DNA of 64,000 nucleotides from Rouxiella badensis (GCA_026967495.1 CP114060.1:2232001-2296000); one strand, 5' to 3'; positions 27,339 to 37,385 are shown, counted from the stretch's first letter. Notes: a model not told the origin generated them from the sequence alone. Numbers and translations are program-made.

Positions 27339-27470
27339 TCCTGACTTTTCTTCATGAACATCCGAACAATGGCCGACGAGACTGAATTAATCCTCTGCGC
27401 AGAATGATTAATTTACAATTCTATCATAGCCACTCTGGATGAAAATAAGCTAAGGCGGGCAGGCTTTTTT

Positions 27471-27482
27471 GATAGCGCTATC
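27471..27482. promoter_or_regulatory. LacI-family operator, palindrome 1
   Basis: GATAGCGCTATC is a perfect 12-bp palindrome, extended to 14 bp by flanking T and A. It repeats exactly 34 bp downstream. Confidence 0.75.
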
Positions 27483-27504
27483 ACAAAAAACGATCGCCTA
27501 AAAT

Positions 27505-27516
27505 GATAGCGCTATC
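27505..27516. promoter_or_regulatory. LacI-family operator, palindrome 2
   Basis: The second exact copy of GATAGCGCTATC, 34 bp from the first (about three helical turns), so dimers could sit on one face of the DNA. Binding by the adjacent LacI-type protein is inferred. Confidence 0.75.
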
Positions 27517-27518
27517 TT

Positions 27519-27534
27519 TGTGGTTTGCATCACA
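27519..27534 (+). promoter_or_regulatory. CRP-like site upstream of the PTS genes
   Basis: TGTGGTTTGCATCACA differs from the TGTGA-N6-TCACA consensus at one position and abuts the second LacI-type operator, as is usual for catabolite-controlled sugar operons. Confidence 0.6.
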
Positions 27535-27738
27535 GTTATTTGCGAATTTGAAAGCATACTGAATATTATTAAATTTAGGTAATGATGACTCTTTCACGCC
27601 CTGCGCCCCTCCGTCTCGGGCCTGTAAACGCTGTCTTAAAATAAGGCAGCGGGCAGAAAAAATAGCAGTAATAAATTTTTATGATGATTAGCAAACGACA
27701 TCTAATCTTGGGTAAGGCATAAGATGCGAGGGTAAGCC

Positions 27739-28038
27739 ATGAAATCTTTAACGATATTAGCAGTATGCGGTGCGGGCCTCGGCAGCAGTTTCGCCTGTGA
27801 GATGAGTATTGAGGCGGCGTTGAAGGATATGGGCATTAAGGCGGCGTTGTCTCACTGTGATATTTCAAGCGCAGCCTCTACGCGTGCCGATATTATTATG
27901 ACCGGATCCAATTTTAAATCTCAATTCGAGAACTACACGCTTAGTTCAACCGTTATCTATTTAAAGCGCCTGATTGATAAGAAGGAAATAACCGAGAAGT
28001 TAACGCCGGTATTAAAAGAGATGGGATATTTAAATTAA
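27739..28038 (+). CDS. PTS EIIB component, ascorbate (UlaB/SgaB) type
   Basis: A 99-residue phosphocarrier starting MKSLTILAVCGAGLGSSFACEMSIEAAL. The phosphorylated cysteine lies in the P-loop CGAGLGSS (Cys10), the pattern of the L-ascorbate-type EIIB family. GAGGG precedes the ATG. It receives phosphate from an EIIA and passes it to the sugar carried by the EIIC encoded next. No EIIA gene is adjacent. Confidence 0.88.
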   Translation: MKSLTILAVCGAGLGSSFACEMSIEAALKDMGIKAALSHCDISSAASTRADIIMTGSNFKSQFENYTLSSTVIYLKRLIDKKEITEKLTPVLKEMGYLN

Positions 28039-28097
28039 GTCTCGCCGAAAATAAAAATGAGAGAGTTTATAATTGCCTTTAATCGCGAGGGAAGGGG

Positions 28098-29362
28098 ATG
28101 TCTTTTTTATATTTTATTGTGAATGACGTTTTAGGCCAGGCCTCGATACTCATTGCCCTTATCGCTATGGTGGGGCTTATTGCGCTGAAAAAAACGTCGG
28201 TCAGATTATCACCGGCACGTTAAAAACGCTGCTTGGCTTTCTGGTGCTGCTCGCCGGAGCCAACATTATCGTTGGAGCGCTGAACTTTCTGGGTGAAGTT
28301 TTCCAGAAAGGTTTCAACATGCGTGGCGTCGTGACCGACGTGGGGTCGATTGCCGGTATCGCTCAGCAGACTTTAGGTCGAGAAACCGCGCTTATCATGG
28401 TGCTGGCATTTATCATCAATATTCTTGTCGCCCGCTTCACCCGCGTTAAGTACATTTTTCTCACCGGCCAGGCGTCGCTGTGGATGGCGACGGTCTGCTC
28501 GGTTGTCGGCTACATGGGCGGACTGCGCGGCACCGAGCTTATTCTTGTCGGTGGCGGCATCGCTGGGTTGATGGCGGTAGGCATGCCTGCGCTGGCACAG
28601 CCTATCGTGCGAAAGATAACCGGCTCAGACGATATCGCGCTGGGCCATTTCTGCACGCTGGGGTATCTGGTGCAGGCCGGCGTGGCGAAGCTGACCGGCG
28701 ACGTCAGTAAAAGTACCGAAGATATTGAGCTGCCGAGCGCCTTCTCCTTCCTGCAAGATACCTATTTATCGATGATGGTGGTGATGATCCCCATTTACCT
28801 CATCCCGACGATTGCTGCGGGTCCTGAGGTGGTGGCGCAGTATTCTAAGGGCGTCAGTTATCTGGTATTCGCGTTTTTGCAGTCGGTGCAGTTTGTCGTG
28901 GGGGTCTATGTGCTGCTCGCGGGCGTACGCCTGCTGCTGGCCGAAATCATCCCGGCCTTTCGCGGTATTGCACTGCGCATCGTGCCTAATGCCATTCCCG
29001 CACTGGACTGCCCGGTGCTGTTCCCGTATGCGCCCAATGCGGTGATTATCGGTTTTATCAGTACCACCGTCGGCTCGATTATCGGCATGTTTTTATTTCC
29101 GAACGTGGGGCTGGCGATGATCCTGCCAGGCATGTTGACCAACTTCTTTGCCGGTGGTACGGCGGGTATTTTTGCCAACGCGGTAGGCGGAAGGCGAGGG
29201 GCCGTCATCGGCGGCGTATTTCACGGCCTGCTGATAACCCTACTGCCTGCACTTTTACTGCCGTTGCTGGGCAGCTATGGTTTGCAGAACGTTACCTTTA
29301 GCGACGCCGACATCATCAGCGTTGGGCTGATTTATGGCCACGTACTTAACTTCTTTCATTAA
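28098..29362 (+). CDS. PTS EIIC component, ascorbate (UlaA/SgaT) type, one frameshift
   Basis: An integral membrane sugar channel of the UlaA family. From ATG 28098 (GAGGGA upstream) the frame reads MSFLYFIVNDVLGQASILIALIAMVGLIALKK and breaks at the A7 run 28188-28194. An eighth A gives ALKKNVGQIITGTLKTLLGFLVLLAGANIIVGALNF and the remaining ~370 residues, including LRIVPNAIPALDCPVLFPYAPNAVIIGF and FFAGGTAGIFANAVGG, close to UlaA motifs. The corrected length is 421 aa. It forms an operon with the EIIB gene. A homopolymer under-call is likely. Confidence 0.87.
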
Positions 29363-29366
29363 GGCA

Positions 29367-29394
29367 TAAAAAAGGCCGGTCATTGACCGGCCTT
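29367..29394 (-). terminator. Terminator between the EIIC gene and pta
   Basis: The stem AAGGCCGGT (29372-29380) and ACCGGCCTT (29386-29394) has a 5-nt loop. Read on the minus strand it ends in a run of T, giving a strong terminator for pta. Confidence 0.8.
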
Positions 29395-29412
29395 AAGGTT
29401 GGCGTTTATTGT

Positions 29413-31573
29413 TTATTTTACCGCAACCGCTTCATCAGCCTGAGCGGACTGGATTGCGGTCAGAGCCACGGTATAGACGATGTCGTCAACCAACGCACCG
29501 CGAGACAGATCGTTAACCGGCTTGCGCATGCCTTGCAGCATCGGGCCGATAGAAACCAGGTCCGCAGAACGTTGTACCGCTTTGTAGGTCGTATTGCCGG
29601 TGTTGAGGTCTGGGAAGATGAACACGGTTGCCTGACCCGCCACCGGTGAGTTTGGTGCTTTGGATTTCGCCACGTCGGCCATGATAGCCGCGTCATACTG
29701 CAAGGGGCCGTCGATGATCAGGTCCGGACGTTTCTCCTGCGCCAGACGGGTCGCTTCGCGCACTTTCTCAACGTCGCTACCGGCACCGGAGTTACCGGTG
29801 GAGTAAGAGATCATCGCAACGCGGGGTTCGATTCCGAAGGCGGCAGCTGAATCGGCAGACTGAATGGCGATTTCGGAAAGCTGTTCGGCGGTCGGATCCG
29901 GGTTGATCGCACAGTCGCCATAAACCAGTACCTGGTCCGGCAGCAGCATGAAGAATACGGAAGACACCAACGAGCTGCCCGGTGCGGTTTTGATAAGCTG
30001 TAACGGCGGACGAATGGTGTTAGCGGTGGTGTGAACCGCGCCGGAAACCAGTCCGTCTACTTCGCCTTTTTCCAACATCAGCGTACCCAGCACCACGTTG
30101 TCTTCCAACTGTTCACGGGCCACGACTTCGGTCATGCCTTTGCTCTTGCGCAGCTCGACGAGGCGGGCAACGTACTCTTCGCGAACCTGAAGCGGATCTA
30201 CGATTTGGATGCCGGCACCTAATTCTATGCCCTGCGCGGCGGCGACGCGTTTGATTTCGTCAGGATTACCCAGCAGCACACATTCGGCGATACCACGCTC
30301 TGCACACAGCGAAGCCGCTTTGACGGTGCGCGGCTCGTCGCCTTCTGGCAGCACGATGCGCTTACCGGCTTTACGCGCCAGCTCGGTCAGCTGATAGCGG
30401 AATGCAGGCGGCGACAGGCGGTGTGAACGCTCTGAATGGGCGCTCAGTGAGTTGATCCAGTCTGCGTTAATATGTGAAGACACAAAGGTTTGCAGCTTCT
30501 CAACGCGCTGGTGGTCATCGGCCGGGACTTCGAGGCTGAAGCTTTGCAGGTTCAGCGAGGTCTGCCAGGTGTTGCTGTCAACCATGAATACCGGCAGGCC
30601 GGTCTCGAAAGCACGGGCGCAGAGTTGCTGAATGCGTTCATCCACCGGATAACCGCCGGTAAGCAGAATCGCGCCGAGTCTCAATGCCGTTCATGGCGGC
30701 CAGACAGGCGGCAACCAGCACGTCAGGACGGTCGGCGGAGGTCACCAGCAGTGAGCCTGGGCGGAACAGGGAGAGCATGTTCGGAATGCTGCGCGCGCAG
30801 AAGGTCACGGACTTGATGCGACGGGTGTGAATATCGCCTTCGTTGATAATGCGTGCGTCGAGGTGCTTCGCCATGTCGATAGCGCGCACGGCAATCATTT
30901 CAAAGCTCCAGGGAATGCTGCCCAGCACAGGCATCGGACTCATCGCCACCAGTTGCTCGATATCTACATGCGCGAAGTTGGCTTTGTCGGAGTCATCAAA
31001 GATTTCTGACAGATCAGGGCGGGTGCGGCCCTGATCGTCGACCGGTGCATTGACCTTGTTGATGATAACGCCAGTGATGTTTTTATTCTTGCTGCCGCCA
31101 AACACGCTGCGGGCCAGCTCGATGCGGTCCTTGAGCTGGGACGCGCTGTCATTGCCCTGACCGATAACGAAGACGATTTCAGCGTTCAGGGTCTTGGCTA
31201 TTTCGTAGTTCAGCGCGCTGGCAAACTGATGGGTGCGGGTCGAGACCAGGCCTTCAACTAGTACCACTTCGGCATTCTTGGTATTGGCGTGGTAGTTGGC
31301 GACAATCTCCTCCATCAGCACGTCCTGCTGATTAGAGCTCAGCAGGCTTTGTACATGCTTCATCTTGAGCGGTTCGGCCGCTGTGATATTGGAATTGGCG
31401 CGGATAATGGTGGTGGTCTGATCGGGAGCATCGCCACCGGAACGCGGCTGAGAGACCGGCTTGAACACGCTCAGGCTTACGCCTTTCTGTTCGATGGCAC
31501 GGATAACGCCCAGGCTAACGCTGGTCAGACCCACGCTATTGCCAATTGGAACCAACATAATTGTACGAGACAC
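29413..31573 (-). CDS. pta: Phosphate acetyltransferase, one frameshift
   Basis: Pta interconverts acetyl-CoA and acetyl phosphate, working with AckA in overflow acetate metabolism. The N-terminal regulatory half (MSRTIMLVPIGNSVGLTSVSLGVIRAIEQKG ...) ends at an out-of-frame GAGTCTC (30676-30682). Removing the central base gives AAMNGIELGAILLTGGYPVDERI and opens the second half with the catalytic PTA_PTB domain (ELARKAGKRIVLPEGDEPRTVKAASLCAERGI, GLVSGAVHTTANTIRPPLQ, FPDLNTGNTTYKAVQRSA). The corrected length is 719 aa, against 714 in E. coli. It lies 106 nt after ackA on the same strand. An intact GAGCTC lies at 31335-31340. Confidence 0.94.
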
Positions 31574-31679
31574 GGCAAACCTCTTCGACGATTTCAGGCA
31601 GCGGCTTGCGCAGTGAAAGGCAAGCCTGCCTGCTGTGAAAACAACACTGCCAGCAGAGGCTGGCAGTGGGGGAACATAT

Positions 31680-32882
31680 TTATGCGGTCAGACGCGCAGC
31701 GTCTTGTGCGATGACCAACTCTTCGTTGGTTGGGATAACCAACGCTTTGCGGGTGCCTTCTTTATTGATTTCACCGGCTTTGCCGAAGCGCGCTGCAAGG
31801 TTGCGCTCGTGGTCGATTTCGAAGCCGAGCAGGCCGAGCTTGTTCAGCGTCAGCTCACGCACCAGCGCGGCGTTTTCGCCGATACCGCCGGTGAAGACGA
31901 TAGCGTCAAGACGGCCTTCCATCAGCGAGGTGTAGCCGCCGATGTATTTCGCCAGACGGTGGCAGAAGACGTCCATCGCACGTTTGGCATCTTCTTTGGT
32001 TCCGTAGTTGTCTTCAACGTAGCGGCAGTCGCTGGTAACTTCGGTCAGGCCCAGCAGGCCGGATTCCTTGGTCAGCATTTTGTTTATCTGATCGACGCTC
32101 ATGCCCAGCGCGTCGTGCAGGTGGAAGACAATCGCAGGATCGATATCACCGCTGCGCGTGCCCATGACCAGTCCTTCGAGCGGCGTCAGGCCCATTGAGG
32201 TATCAACGCATTTACCGTTACGAATGGCACTGACAGAACCGCCGTTACCCAGATGGCAGGTGATGAGGTTAACTTCATCAACCGGTTTGCCCAGCGTTTT
32301 TGCTGCTTCCTGAGTGACATAGTAATGGCTGGTGCCGTGCGCGCCGTAGCGACGAATGTGGTGGTCTTTATAGAGCTTGTACGGCAGGGCGTAGAGGTAA
32401 GACTCTTCCGGCATGGTCTGGTGGAAGGCGGTGTCGAATACCGCAACATTTTTATCAGCCAATTTAGGGAAGGATTTCAACGCCTCATCAATACCAATCA
32501 GGTGAGCCGGGTTATGCAGCGGTGCAAATGGGATAGAATCTTTGATACCCTGCAATACCACAGCATCAATCACGGCAGACTGCGTCAGTTTCTCGCCGCC
32601 GTGCACAATGCGGTGACCGATGGCCACCAGATTGGCAGACAACTCTGGCTTTTCTGCAAAAATAGTATTAACAATGTACTTCAAGGCTTCACTATGTGCG
32701 GCCCCGGCGCCTAAAGCAGCTTCATGCTTGCTGCCATCGAGTTTCCACTTGATGCGGGCTTCTGGAAGATGGAAGCATTCGGCCAGACCTGAAATGTGTT
32801 CTTCGCCGTTGACGGCATCGATTATGGCAAACTTAAGTGATGAGCTACCACAGTTAAGAACCAGAACTAACTTACTTGACAT
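31680..32882 (-). CDS. ackA: Acetate kinase
   Basis: AckA makes ATP and acetate from acetyl phosphate and ADP. The 400-residue protein begins MSSKLVLVLNCGSSSLKFAIID, with the phosphate-loop motif NCGSSSLKFA. GHRIVHGGEKL, VFDTAFHQTMPE, HLGNGGSVSAIRNGKCVDTSMGLTPLEGLVMGTRSGDIDP and FTGGIGENAALVR are all present. E. coli AckA is also 400 aa. It is the first gene of the leftward ackA-pta unit. Confidence 0.96.
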   Translation of the reverse strand: MSSKLVLVLNCGSSSLKFAIIDAVNGEEHISGLAECFHLPEARIKWKLDGSKHEAALGAGAAHSEALKYIVNTIFAEKPELSANLVAIGHRIVHGGEKLTQSAVIDAVVLQGIKDSIPFAPLHNPAHLIGIDEALKSFPKLADKNVAVFDTAFHQTMPEESYLYALPYKLYKDHHIRRYGAHGTSHYYVTQEAAKTLGKPVDEVNLITCHLGNGGSVSAIRNGKCVDTSMGLTPLEGLVMGTRSGDIDPAIVFHLHDALGMSVDQINKMLTKESGLLGLTEVTSDCRYVEDNYGTKEDAKRAMDVFCHRLAKYIGGYTSLMEGRLDAIVFTGGIGENAALVRELTLNKLGLLGFEIDHERNLAARFGKAGEINKEGTRKALVIPTNEELVIAQDAARLTA

Positions 32883-33332
32883 GGAAGTACCTATTTATTG
32901 GATTGGTGCTGTTAAGTATCAAAACGCAAGGTTAACTCAATAGCATATTTCCCTAAGCGTAGCGCACTATGCTGTCGGGATTTATGATTAACATCATGCT
33001 CAGACAGTTTAATGGCATGATTTGTTCCTTAACGCTCAGTAAGCAGCCGTACGGGGTGTTTTAAACGAACTTGTTCGCTTGTTTGAGTAAGTTCTCGCCT
33101 ATTCGTTCAATTGCCCGTGTCTGTTTCCCAAGCGAAGCGGCGCAGAGTAAAATGCGGTAAAGCAAGTTGTACAAGCTGTAATAATAGGGTTAATTCGCTA
33201 TCCATAGTGAGTTCCAAAGGGCTGGGCTAGGATACCGATAGGTTTTGATAAAAACAAAATATATTTGTATGTGATAAAATATATTTTTAGTTTTGCAACT
33301 ATTTTTTAAATTCCAAGATGTTGAGGTGCAGC
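32883..33332. promoter_or_regulatory. ackA-yfbV divergent intergenic region
   Basis: This 450-bp region carries the divergent promoters of ackA-pta and yfbV. No further gene was seen. A short inverted repeat, CGAAC-TT-GTTCG, lies at 33066-33077. No FNR or ArcA site could be assigned by eye. Confidence 0.45.
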
Positions 33333-33788
33333 ATGTCTAGTAAGCCATCGGGTTCAGTCGGTTGGTTTCACATTTTCCAGCGCGGTCAGCACTACATGAA
33401 GACGTGGCCCTCAGACAAACGCCTTGCTCCTGTGTTTCCGGAAAACCGAATCTCTACGGCCACCCGTTTCGGTGTGCGTTTCATGCCGCCTCTGGCGGTG
33501 TTTACGCTGGCCTGGCAAATTGCGTTAGGCGGACAGCTTGGTCCTGCGGTCGCCACCTCTATCTTCGCCTGTAGCCTGCCTATGCAGGGACTCTGGTGGT
33601 TGGGACGTCGCTCTGTAACTCCTCTGCCGCCTACGCTGCTCGGCTGGTTCCACGAAGTTCGCCACAAGCTGATTGAAGCCGGCCAGGCATTAGCACCGAT
33701 CGAGGGCGTACCCACCTATCAGTCCCTCGCCGAGGTGCTCAAGCGCGCGTTTAAACAGCTGGATAAAACCTTCCTGGACGACATTTAA
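33333..33788 (+). CDS. yfbV: YfbV (UPF0208), Ter macrodomain-associated membrane protein
   Basis: A 151-residue protein with two membrane segments, matching E. coli YfbV over its whole length (FHIFQRGQHYMKTWPSDKRLAPVFPENR, RFMPPLAVFTLAWQIALGGQLGPAVATSIFACSLPMQGLWWLGRRSVTPLPP, TLKRAFKQLDKTFLDD-like end). E. coli YfbV insulates the Ter macrodomain together with MatP. ATG 33333, preceded by GAGG, is preferred to the earlier in-frame ATG at 33318 on family length. Confidence 0.92.
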   Translation: MSSKPSGSVGWFHIFQRGQHYMKTWPSDKRLAPVFPENRISTATRFGVRFMPPLAVFTLAWQIALGGQLGPAVATSIFACSLPMQGLWWLGRRSVTPLPPTLLGWFHEVRHKLIEAGQALAPIEGVPTYQSLAEVLKRAFKQLDKTFLDDI

Positions 33789-33902
33789 AGAAAGAATTCG
33801 TTCTGAATCGTGGTTCAAATCAAAGAATGAGCTGGTTGATATTTCGCCAATGACGGCGCTGTGTCATGCTTTGCTCATTCTGGCTTTTTGAGGTATACGA
33901 TG

Positions 33903-34398
33903 ATGGAAATGACCCACGCTCAGCGGTTGATCTTGTCGAATCAGTATCAAATGATGACTATCATGGATCCCGCAAACGCGGACCGCTACCGCCGTTTGCA
34001 AACCATCGTTGAACGTGGCTTCGGGCTGCAAATGCGCGAGACTCGACAAAGACTTTGGTGCGTTGACCGAGGACACTTGCCGCACCCTCATCGATATCAT
34101 GGAAATGCACCACGCGATGCAGGTATCTTTTTCGAATCTTGAAGACGCCCCGGGTGTCGATCCCCGTCGGCTGGAGTTTCTTGGCTTTGATGCCGCTACT
34201 GAATCCCGCTACCTCAGCTATGTGCGCTTTATGGTAAACAGTGAAGGGCGCTACACTGATTTCGATGCGGGAACGCATGGTTTCAATGCACAGACCAAAA
34301 TGTGGGAGAAGTATCAGCGCATGTTGGCGGTTTGGCACGGTTGCCCACGTCAGTATCATCTCAGTGCGGTAGAGATTGCGCGCATTATTAATGCCTGA
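33903..34398 (+). CDS. yfbU: YfbU family protein, one frameshift
   Basis: E. coli YfbU (164 aa) has no firmly established function. Here the gene starts MEMTHAQRLILSNQYQMMTIMDPANADRYRRLQTIVERGFGLQMRE and breaks at GAGACTC 34038-34044. Removing the A gives RELDKDFGALTEDTCRTLIDIMEMHHAMQVSFSNL, continuing to FLGFDAATESRYLSYVRFMVN ... FDAGTHGFNAQTKMWEKYQRML ... IINA at 34398. The corrected length is 164 aa, identical to E. coli. Sequence error is likely. Confidence 0.92.
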
Positions 34399-34413
34399 AA
34401 CGATGTAAGTATC

Positions 34414-34435
34414 GCTCCCCAATTTCTCGGGGAGC
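34414..34435. terminator. Hairpin between convergent yfbU and yfbR
   Basis: GCTCCCC (34414-34420) and GGGGAGC (34429-34435) form a 7-bp GC-rich stem with an 8-nt loop. Flanking T-tracts are weak. Confidence 0.45.
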
Positions 34436-34448
34436 AAAAGGGCGTTTC

Positions 34449-35048
34449 TTAAAGCGGGGAATCCTGGCTTATCTCGTCAAGCGACAGACTGAAGCTCGGG
34501 ATGAAGACCGCCATAAAGTAGTCCATCTCGGGACTCTGCCTCTCCGACAACGTTTTCTCTAGCCTGGCTTTGGCCATCGAGAACTCGGTATTGCCCGCCG
34601 AGAGTTCCTCCAGGCATTTCAGATAGGCGCAAAGTGCGTCAGCCTGTTTGACCGTCTTCTTCTCTTCTTCACTAAAGTGATGTTCGTCGATAAGCGTTCG
34701 GTAGTCGTCTTGAAACTCTTCCGGCAGCATCTCGATGAGTTTCTGCTGGGCTATTTTTTCTATCTTTTTGTATTCGTGTGCTATTTGTGGATTGTAGTAT
34801 TTGATGGGCGTCGGCATATCACCCGTCAGCACTTCACTTGCGTCGTGATACATGGCCAATAACGCCACTCGCTCTGCGTTGAGGTTACCGTCGAATTTAC
34901 GATTTTTGATGAGCGCCAACGCGTGGGCCACAAAGGCAACCTGCAGGCTGTGTTCCGACACGTTTTCCGTGCGCACGTTGCGCATGAGAGGCCAGCGACC
35001 AATGAGTTTAAGGCGCGAAAGATGGGCAAAAAAGTGACTTTGACTCAT
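34449..35048 (-). CDS. yfbR: 5'-deoxynucleotidase YfbR
   Basis: An HD-domain phosphohydrolase that dephosphorylates deoxyribonucleoside 5'-monophosphates. Its 199 aa equal the E. coli length, with metal ligands H33 (SEHSLQVAFVAHAL) and H68-D69 (LAMYHDASEVLTGDMPTPIKY) at the same positions, and a downstream Asp in VKQADALCAYLKCLEE. It is read leftwards just after alaA. Confidence 0.95.
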   Translation of the reverse strand: MSQSHFFAHLSRLKLIGRWPLMRNVRTENVSEHSLQVAFVAHALALIKNRKFDGNLNAERVALLAMYHDASEVLTGDMPTPIKYYNPQIAHEYKKIEKIAQQKLIEMLPEEFQDDYRTLIDEHHFSEEEKKTVKQADALCAYLKCLEELSAGNTEFSMAKARLEKTLSERQSPEMDYFMAVFIPSFSLSLDEISQDSPL

Positions 35049-35105
35049 AGGACTCTCTTACATCAGTAAACAGAGTCCCCATTCTTACACATAATTCAGA
35101 TGCCC

Positions 35106-35149
35106 AAAAGATTTCAAGGTGCAGGGCGTCGTGCTTCTGCACCTTGAAA
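35106..35149 (-). terminator. Terminator of alaA
   Basis: A perfect 13-bp inverted repeat, TTTCAAGGTGCAG (35112-35124) and CTGCACCTTGAAA (35137-35149), with a 12-nt loop. On the minus strand it is followed by TCTTTTGG. It lies 11 bp after the alaA stop. Confidence 0.75.
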
Positions 35150-35160
35150 GGTGATGGGCA

Positions 35161-36375
35161 TTATTGGCGATAGGTTTCCAGGAAACGTCCTAGCTTCCCG
35201 ACGGCCATTTCCAGCTCGTCTACGCGCGGCAGTGTGACAATTCGCACGTGATCCGGGTAGGGCCAATTGAACGCTGAACCCTGCACCAGCAACACTTTTT
35301 GTTGCAGTAACAGATCCAGCACCAGCTTCTGATCGTCGTGAATATTGAAGCGCTTGGCGTCAATTTTTGGGAACATGTAGAGCGCGCCTTTCGGCTTCAC
35401 GCAGGACACACCAGGGATCTGGTTGATCATTTCCCAGGCGGCGTTGCGTTGCTCAACCAGGCGGCCGCCCGGCTGAATGAACTCGCTGATGCTCTGATAA
35501 CCGCCAAGCGCAGTCTGAATCGCATGCTGCATTGGTACGTTGGCGCACAGACGCATTGAGGCCAGCATTTCCAGGCCTTCGATATAGCCTTTAGCGTGTT
35601 TTTTCGGGCCGTTAAGCACCATCCAACCCTGACGGAAACCGGCAACGCGGTAAGTCTTTGACAGGCCGTTAAAGGTCACAGTCAGCAAGTCAGGTGCCAG
35701 CGAGGCTATCGAGATATGCTGCGCTTCATCATAAAGAATCTTGTCGTAGATCTCGTCAGAGAAGATGATCAGGTTGTGCTCGCGCGCAATCTCGACAATC
35801 TCCATCAGCAGCTCTTTGCTGTAGACCGCGCCGGTCGGGTTGTTCGGGTTGATTATCACGATACCGCGCGTGCGCGGCGTGATTTTGGCTCGAATGTCCT
35901 CGAGGTCAGGGAACCAGTCCGCCCCTTCATCGCAAAGATAATGCACCGCGTTGCCGCCGGACAGGGAAACCGCAGCGGTCCACAGAGGATAATCTGGGGC
36001 TGGCACCAACATCTCGTCGCCGGTGTTCAACAGCGCCTGCATCGACTGGACGATAAGCTCCGACACGCCGTTACCGATGTAAACATCTTCAACGGTAATG
36101 TCGCGCATATCACGCGCCTGGTAGTGCTGCATGATGGCCTTACGCGCAGAGAAAAGACCCTTAGAGTCACAATATCCCTGTGCCGTCGGCAAATTACGAA
36201 TGACGTCGACTAAAATTTCATCAGGCGCTTCGAAACCAAAGGGAGCGGGGTTACCGATATTCAGCTTGAGGACTTTATTGCCTTCTTCTTCCAGACGCTT
36301 TGCTTCTTTAAGCACTGGGCCGCGAATGTCGTAGCAAACGTTATCCAGTTTGCGGGATTTTTCAATGGGGGACAT
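35161..36375 (-). CDS. alaA: Alanine transaminase AlaA
   Basis: A PLP-dependent class-I aminotransferase making alanine from pyruvate and glutamate. From ATG 36375 it begins MSPIEKSRKLDNVCYDIRGPVLKEAKRLEEEGNKVLKLNIGNPAPFGFEAPDEILVDVIRNLPTAQGY, nearly the E. coli sequence. The PLP lysine is in FNGLSKTYRVAGFRQGW; INPNNPTGAVYS and SDEIYDKILYDE line the cofactor site. Its 404 aa compare with 405 in E. coli. An in-frame ATG at 36450 would add 25 unrelated residues and was not chosen. Confidence 0.94.
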   Translation of the reverse strand: MSPIEKSRKLDNVCYDIRGPVLKEAKRLEEEGNKVLKLNIGNPAPFGFEAPDEILVDVIRNLPTAQGYCDSKGLFSARKAIMQHYQARDMRDITVEDVYIGNGVSELIVQSMQALLNTGDEMLVPAPDYPLWTAAVSLSGGNAVHYLCDEGADWFPDLEDIRAKITPRTRGIVIINPNNPTGAVYSKELLMEIVEIAREHNLIIFSDEIYDKILYDEAQHISIASLAPDLLTVTFNGLSKTYRVAGFRQGWMVLNGPKKHAKGYIEGLEMLASMRLCANVPMQHAIQTALGGYQSISEFIQPGGRLVEQRNAAWEMINQIPGVSCVKPKGALYMFPKIDAKRFNIHDDQKLVLDLLLQQKVLLVQGSAFNWPYPDHVRIVTLPRVDELEMAVGKLGRFLETYRQ

Positions 36376-37385
36376 AGTCAGTGTGAACCTTTTGCGGTAA
36401 AGCCTGTTCTTCCCTGGATGAGGTGCCGTAGAACATAGCGAAGCCGTCAATTTACTCTTCCAGAGGCGGATTTTGAAGGGCTAATGCGGGCTTTGGCGTA
36501 AAACAACAGGCACTGCGCGGGTTATGACATCTATCACCTAAAATAACCTTATGTATGATATTAAGTTCTTCCCATTGCGCTTACTGTGGTGTGATTATCT
36601 GGAAAGGGCAGGTAATAGCAGGTTGACAGTGTATTCGACTGTGTACAGCTGATAATTCAATTTATTCAAAAAGATACTTCCACATAAATTCCATCTTCTT
36701 GAAAATTAGAACAATGCTAGCAATATTAGGCCGCTATGGGCTTTATCTTAAACTGCGAGCCATCGCGGTTTTTCTGTTTTTCATTAGTGTATAAATGAAA
36801 CTTGAACAGTTATCAGAAAGGTAAACGCGTAGCCATGTTTACGATATAATAACGTAAGTAATTAGTTAAATAATTCTGATGATTAGTCTGCGTAGTATGA
36901 ATTAAATAAATGAATATTCTGTCGAGAAGCTGATTAGCCCCACTAAACTGGATTAGGAATAGTCCTATTAGGCAGCGTCGATATAACACATCGGCAAAAG
37001 CAATTTGCCGCATGTAGACCAAATAAATAGATTTCAGTCGTTTACCTTTGAGAAATTATTTATATATCGAATTGCTAGCGCTGCGCCGTACCTGCCTCGG
37101 CAGCCGTTGAAATGAGCCTTAGTAGCCTTATTGTACAGCTAGGTTAATGATTCTAATTATCAAGCTTTCCAGATGGGAAATTATATTTCTTTGAATTTAA
37201 TCACTATTTGAAAAAGCACGGTAATCCTGATCATTTTATTGTGAGTTGTCAGGCAGAAATATTTCTCATTTCTTCATTATCTAATGAGTGAGTGTCTTTC
37301 AGATCTGGTATTCTGCATTATGCGGGCTCTTTTTCCGCACTATCCAGGGTAGCTTGTTATTAGATTTTAAAAGTGAAGAAAAACT
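36376..37385. promoter_or_regulatory. 1-kb alaA-lrhA intergenic region
   Basis: A long AT-rich non-coding stretch before lrhA. A 69-codon minus-strand frame at 36813-37022 has no recognisable similarity. The stretch contains an isolated rightward intrinsic terminator at 36751-36773 and a TTGACA at 36623-36628, so a short transcript or a long regulated leader of lrhA is possible. Long upstream regions are also found at lrhA in E. coli. Confidence 0.45.
36751..36773 (+). terminator. Orphan intrinsic terminator upstream of lrhA
   Basis: AACTGCGA (36751-36758), loop GCCA, TCGCGGTT (36763-36770), then TTT and a further T-rich tract: an 8-bp stem with one G-T pair. It lies more than 600 bp before lrhA with no gene ahead of it on this strand. 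Confidence 0.6.

Larger units (their letters stand above)
27339..27738. promoter_or_regulatory. Divergent control region of the LacI-type gene and the PTS pair
   Basis: This 400-bp region contains two GATAGCGCTATC palindromes and a CRP-like site. No protein-coding gene was seen. The arrangement fits a sugar-inducible, catabolite-controlled PTS operon. Confidence 0.6.

Noticed and set aside
36813..37022. A 69-codon minus-strand frame upstream of lrhA
   Set aside because: There is no recognisable similarity or good ribosome-binding site, and the composition is that of AT-rich non-coding DNA.
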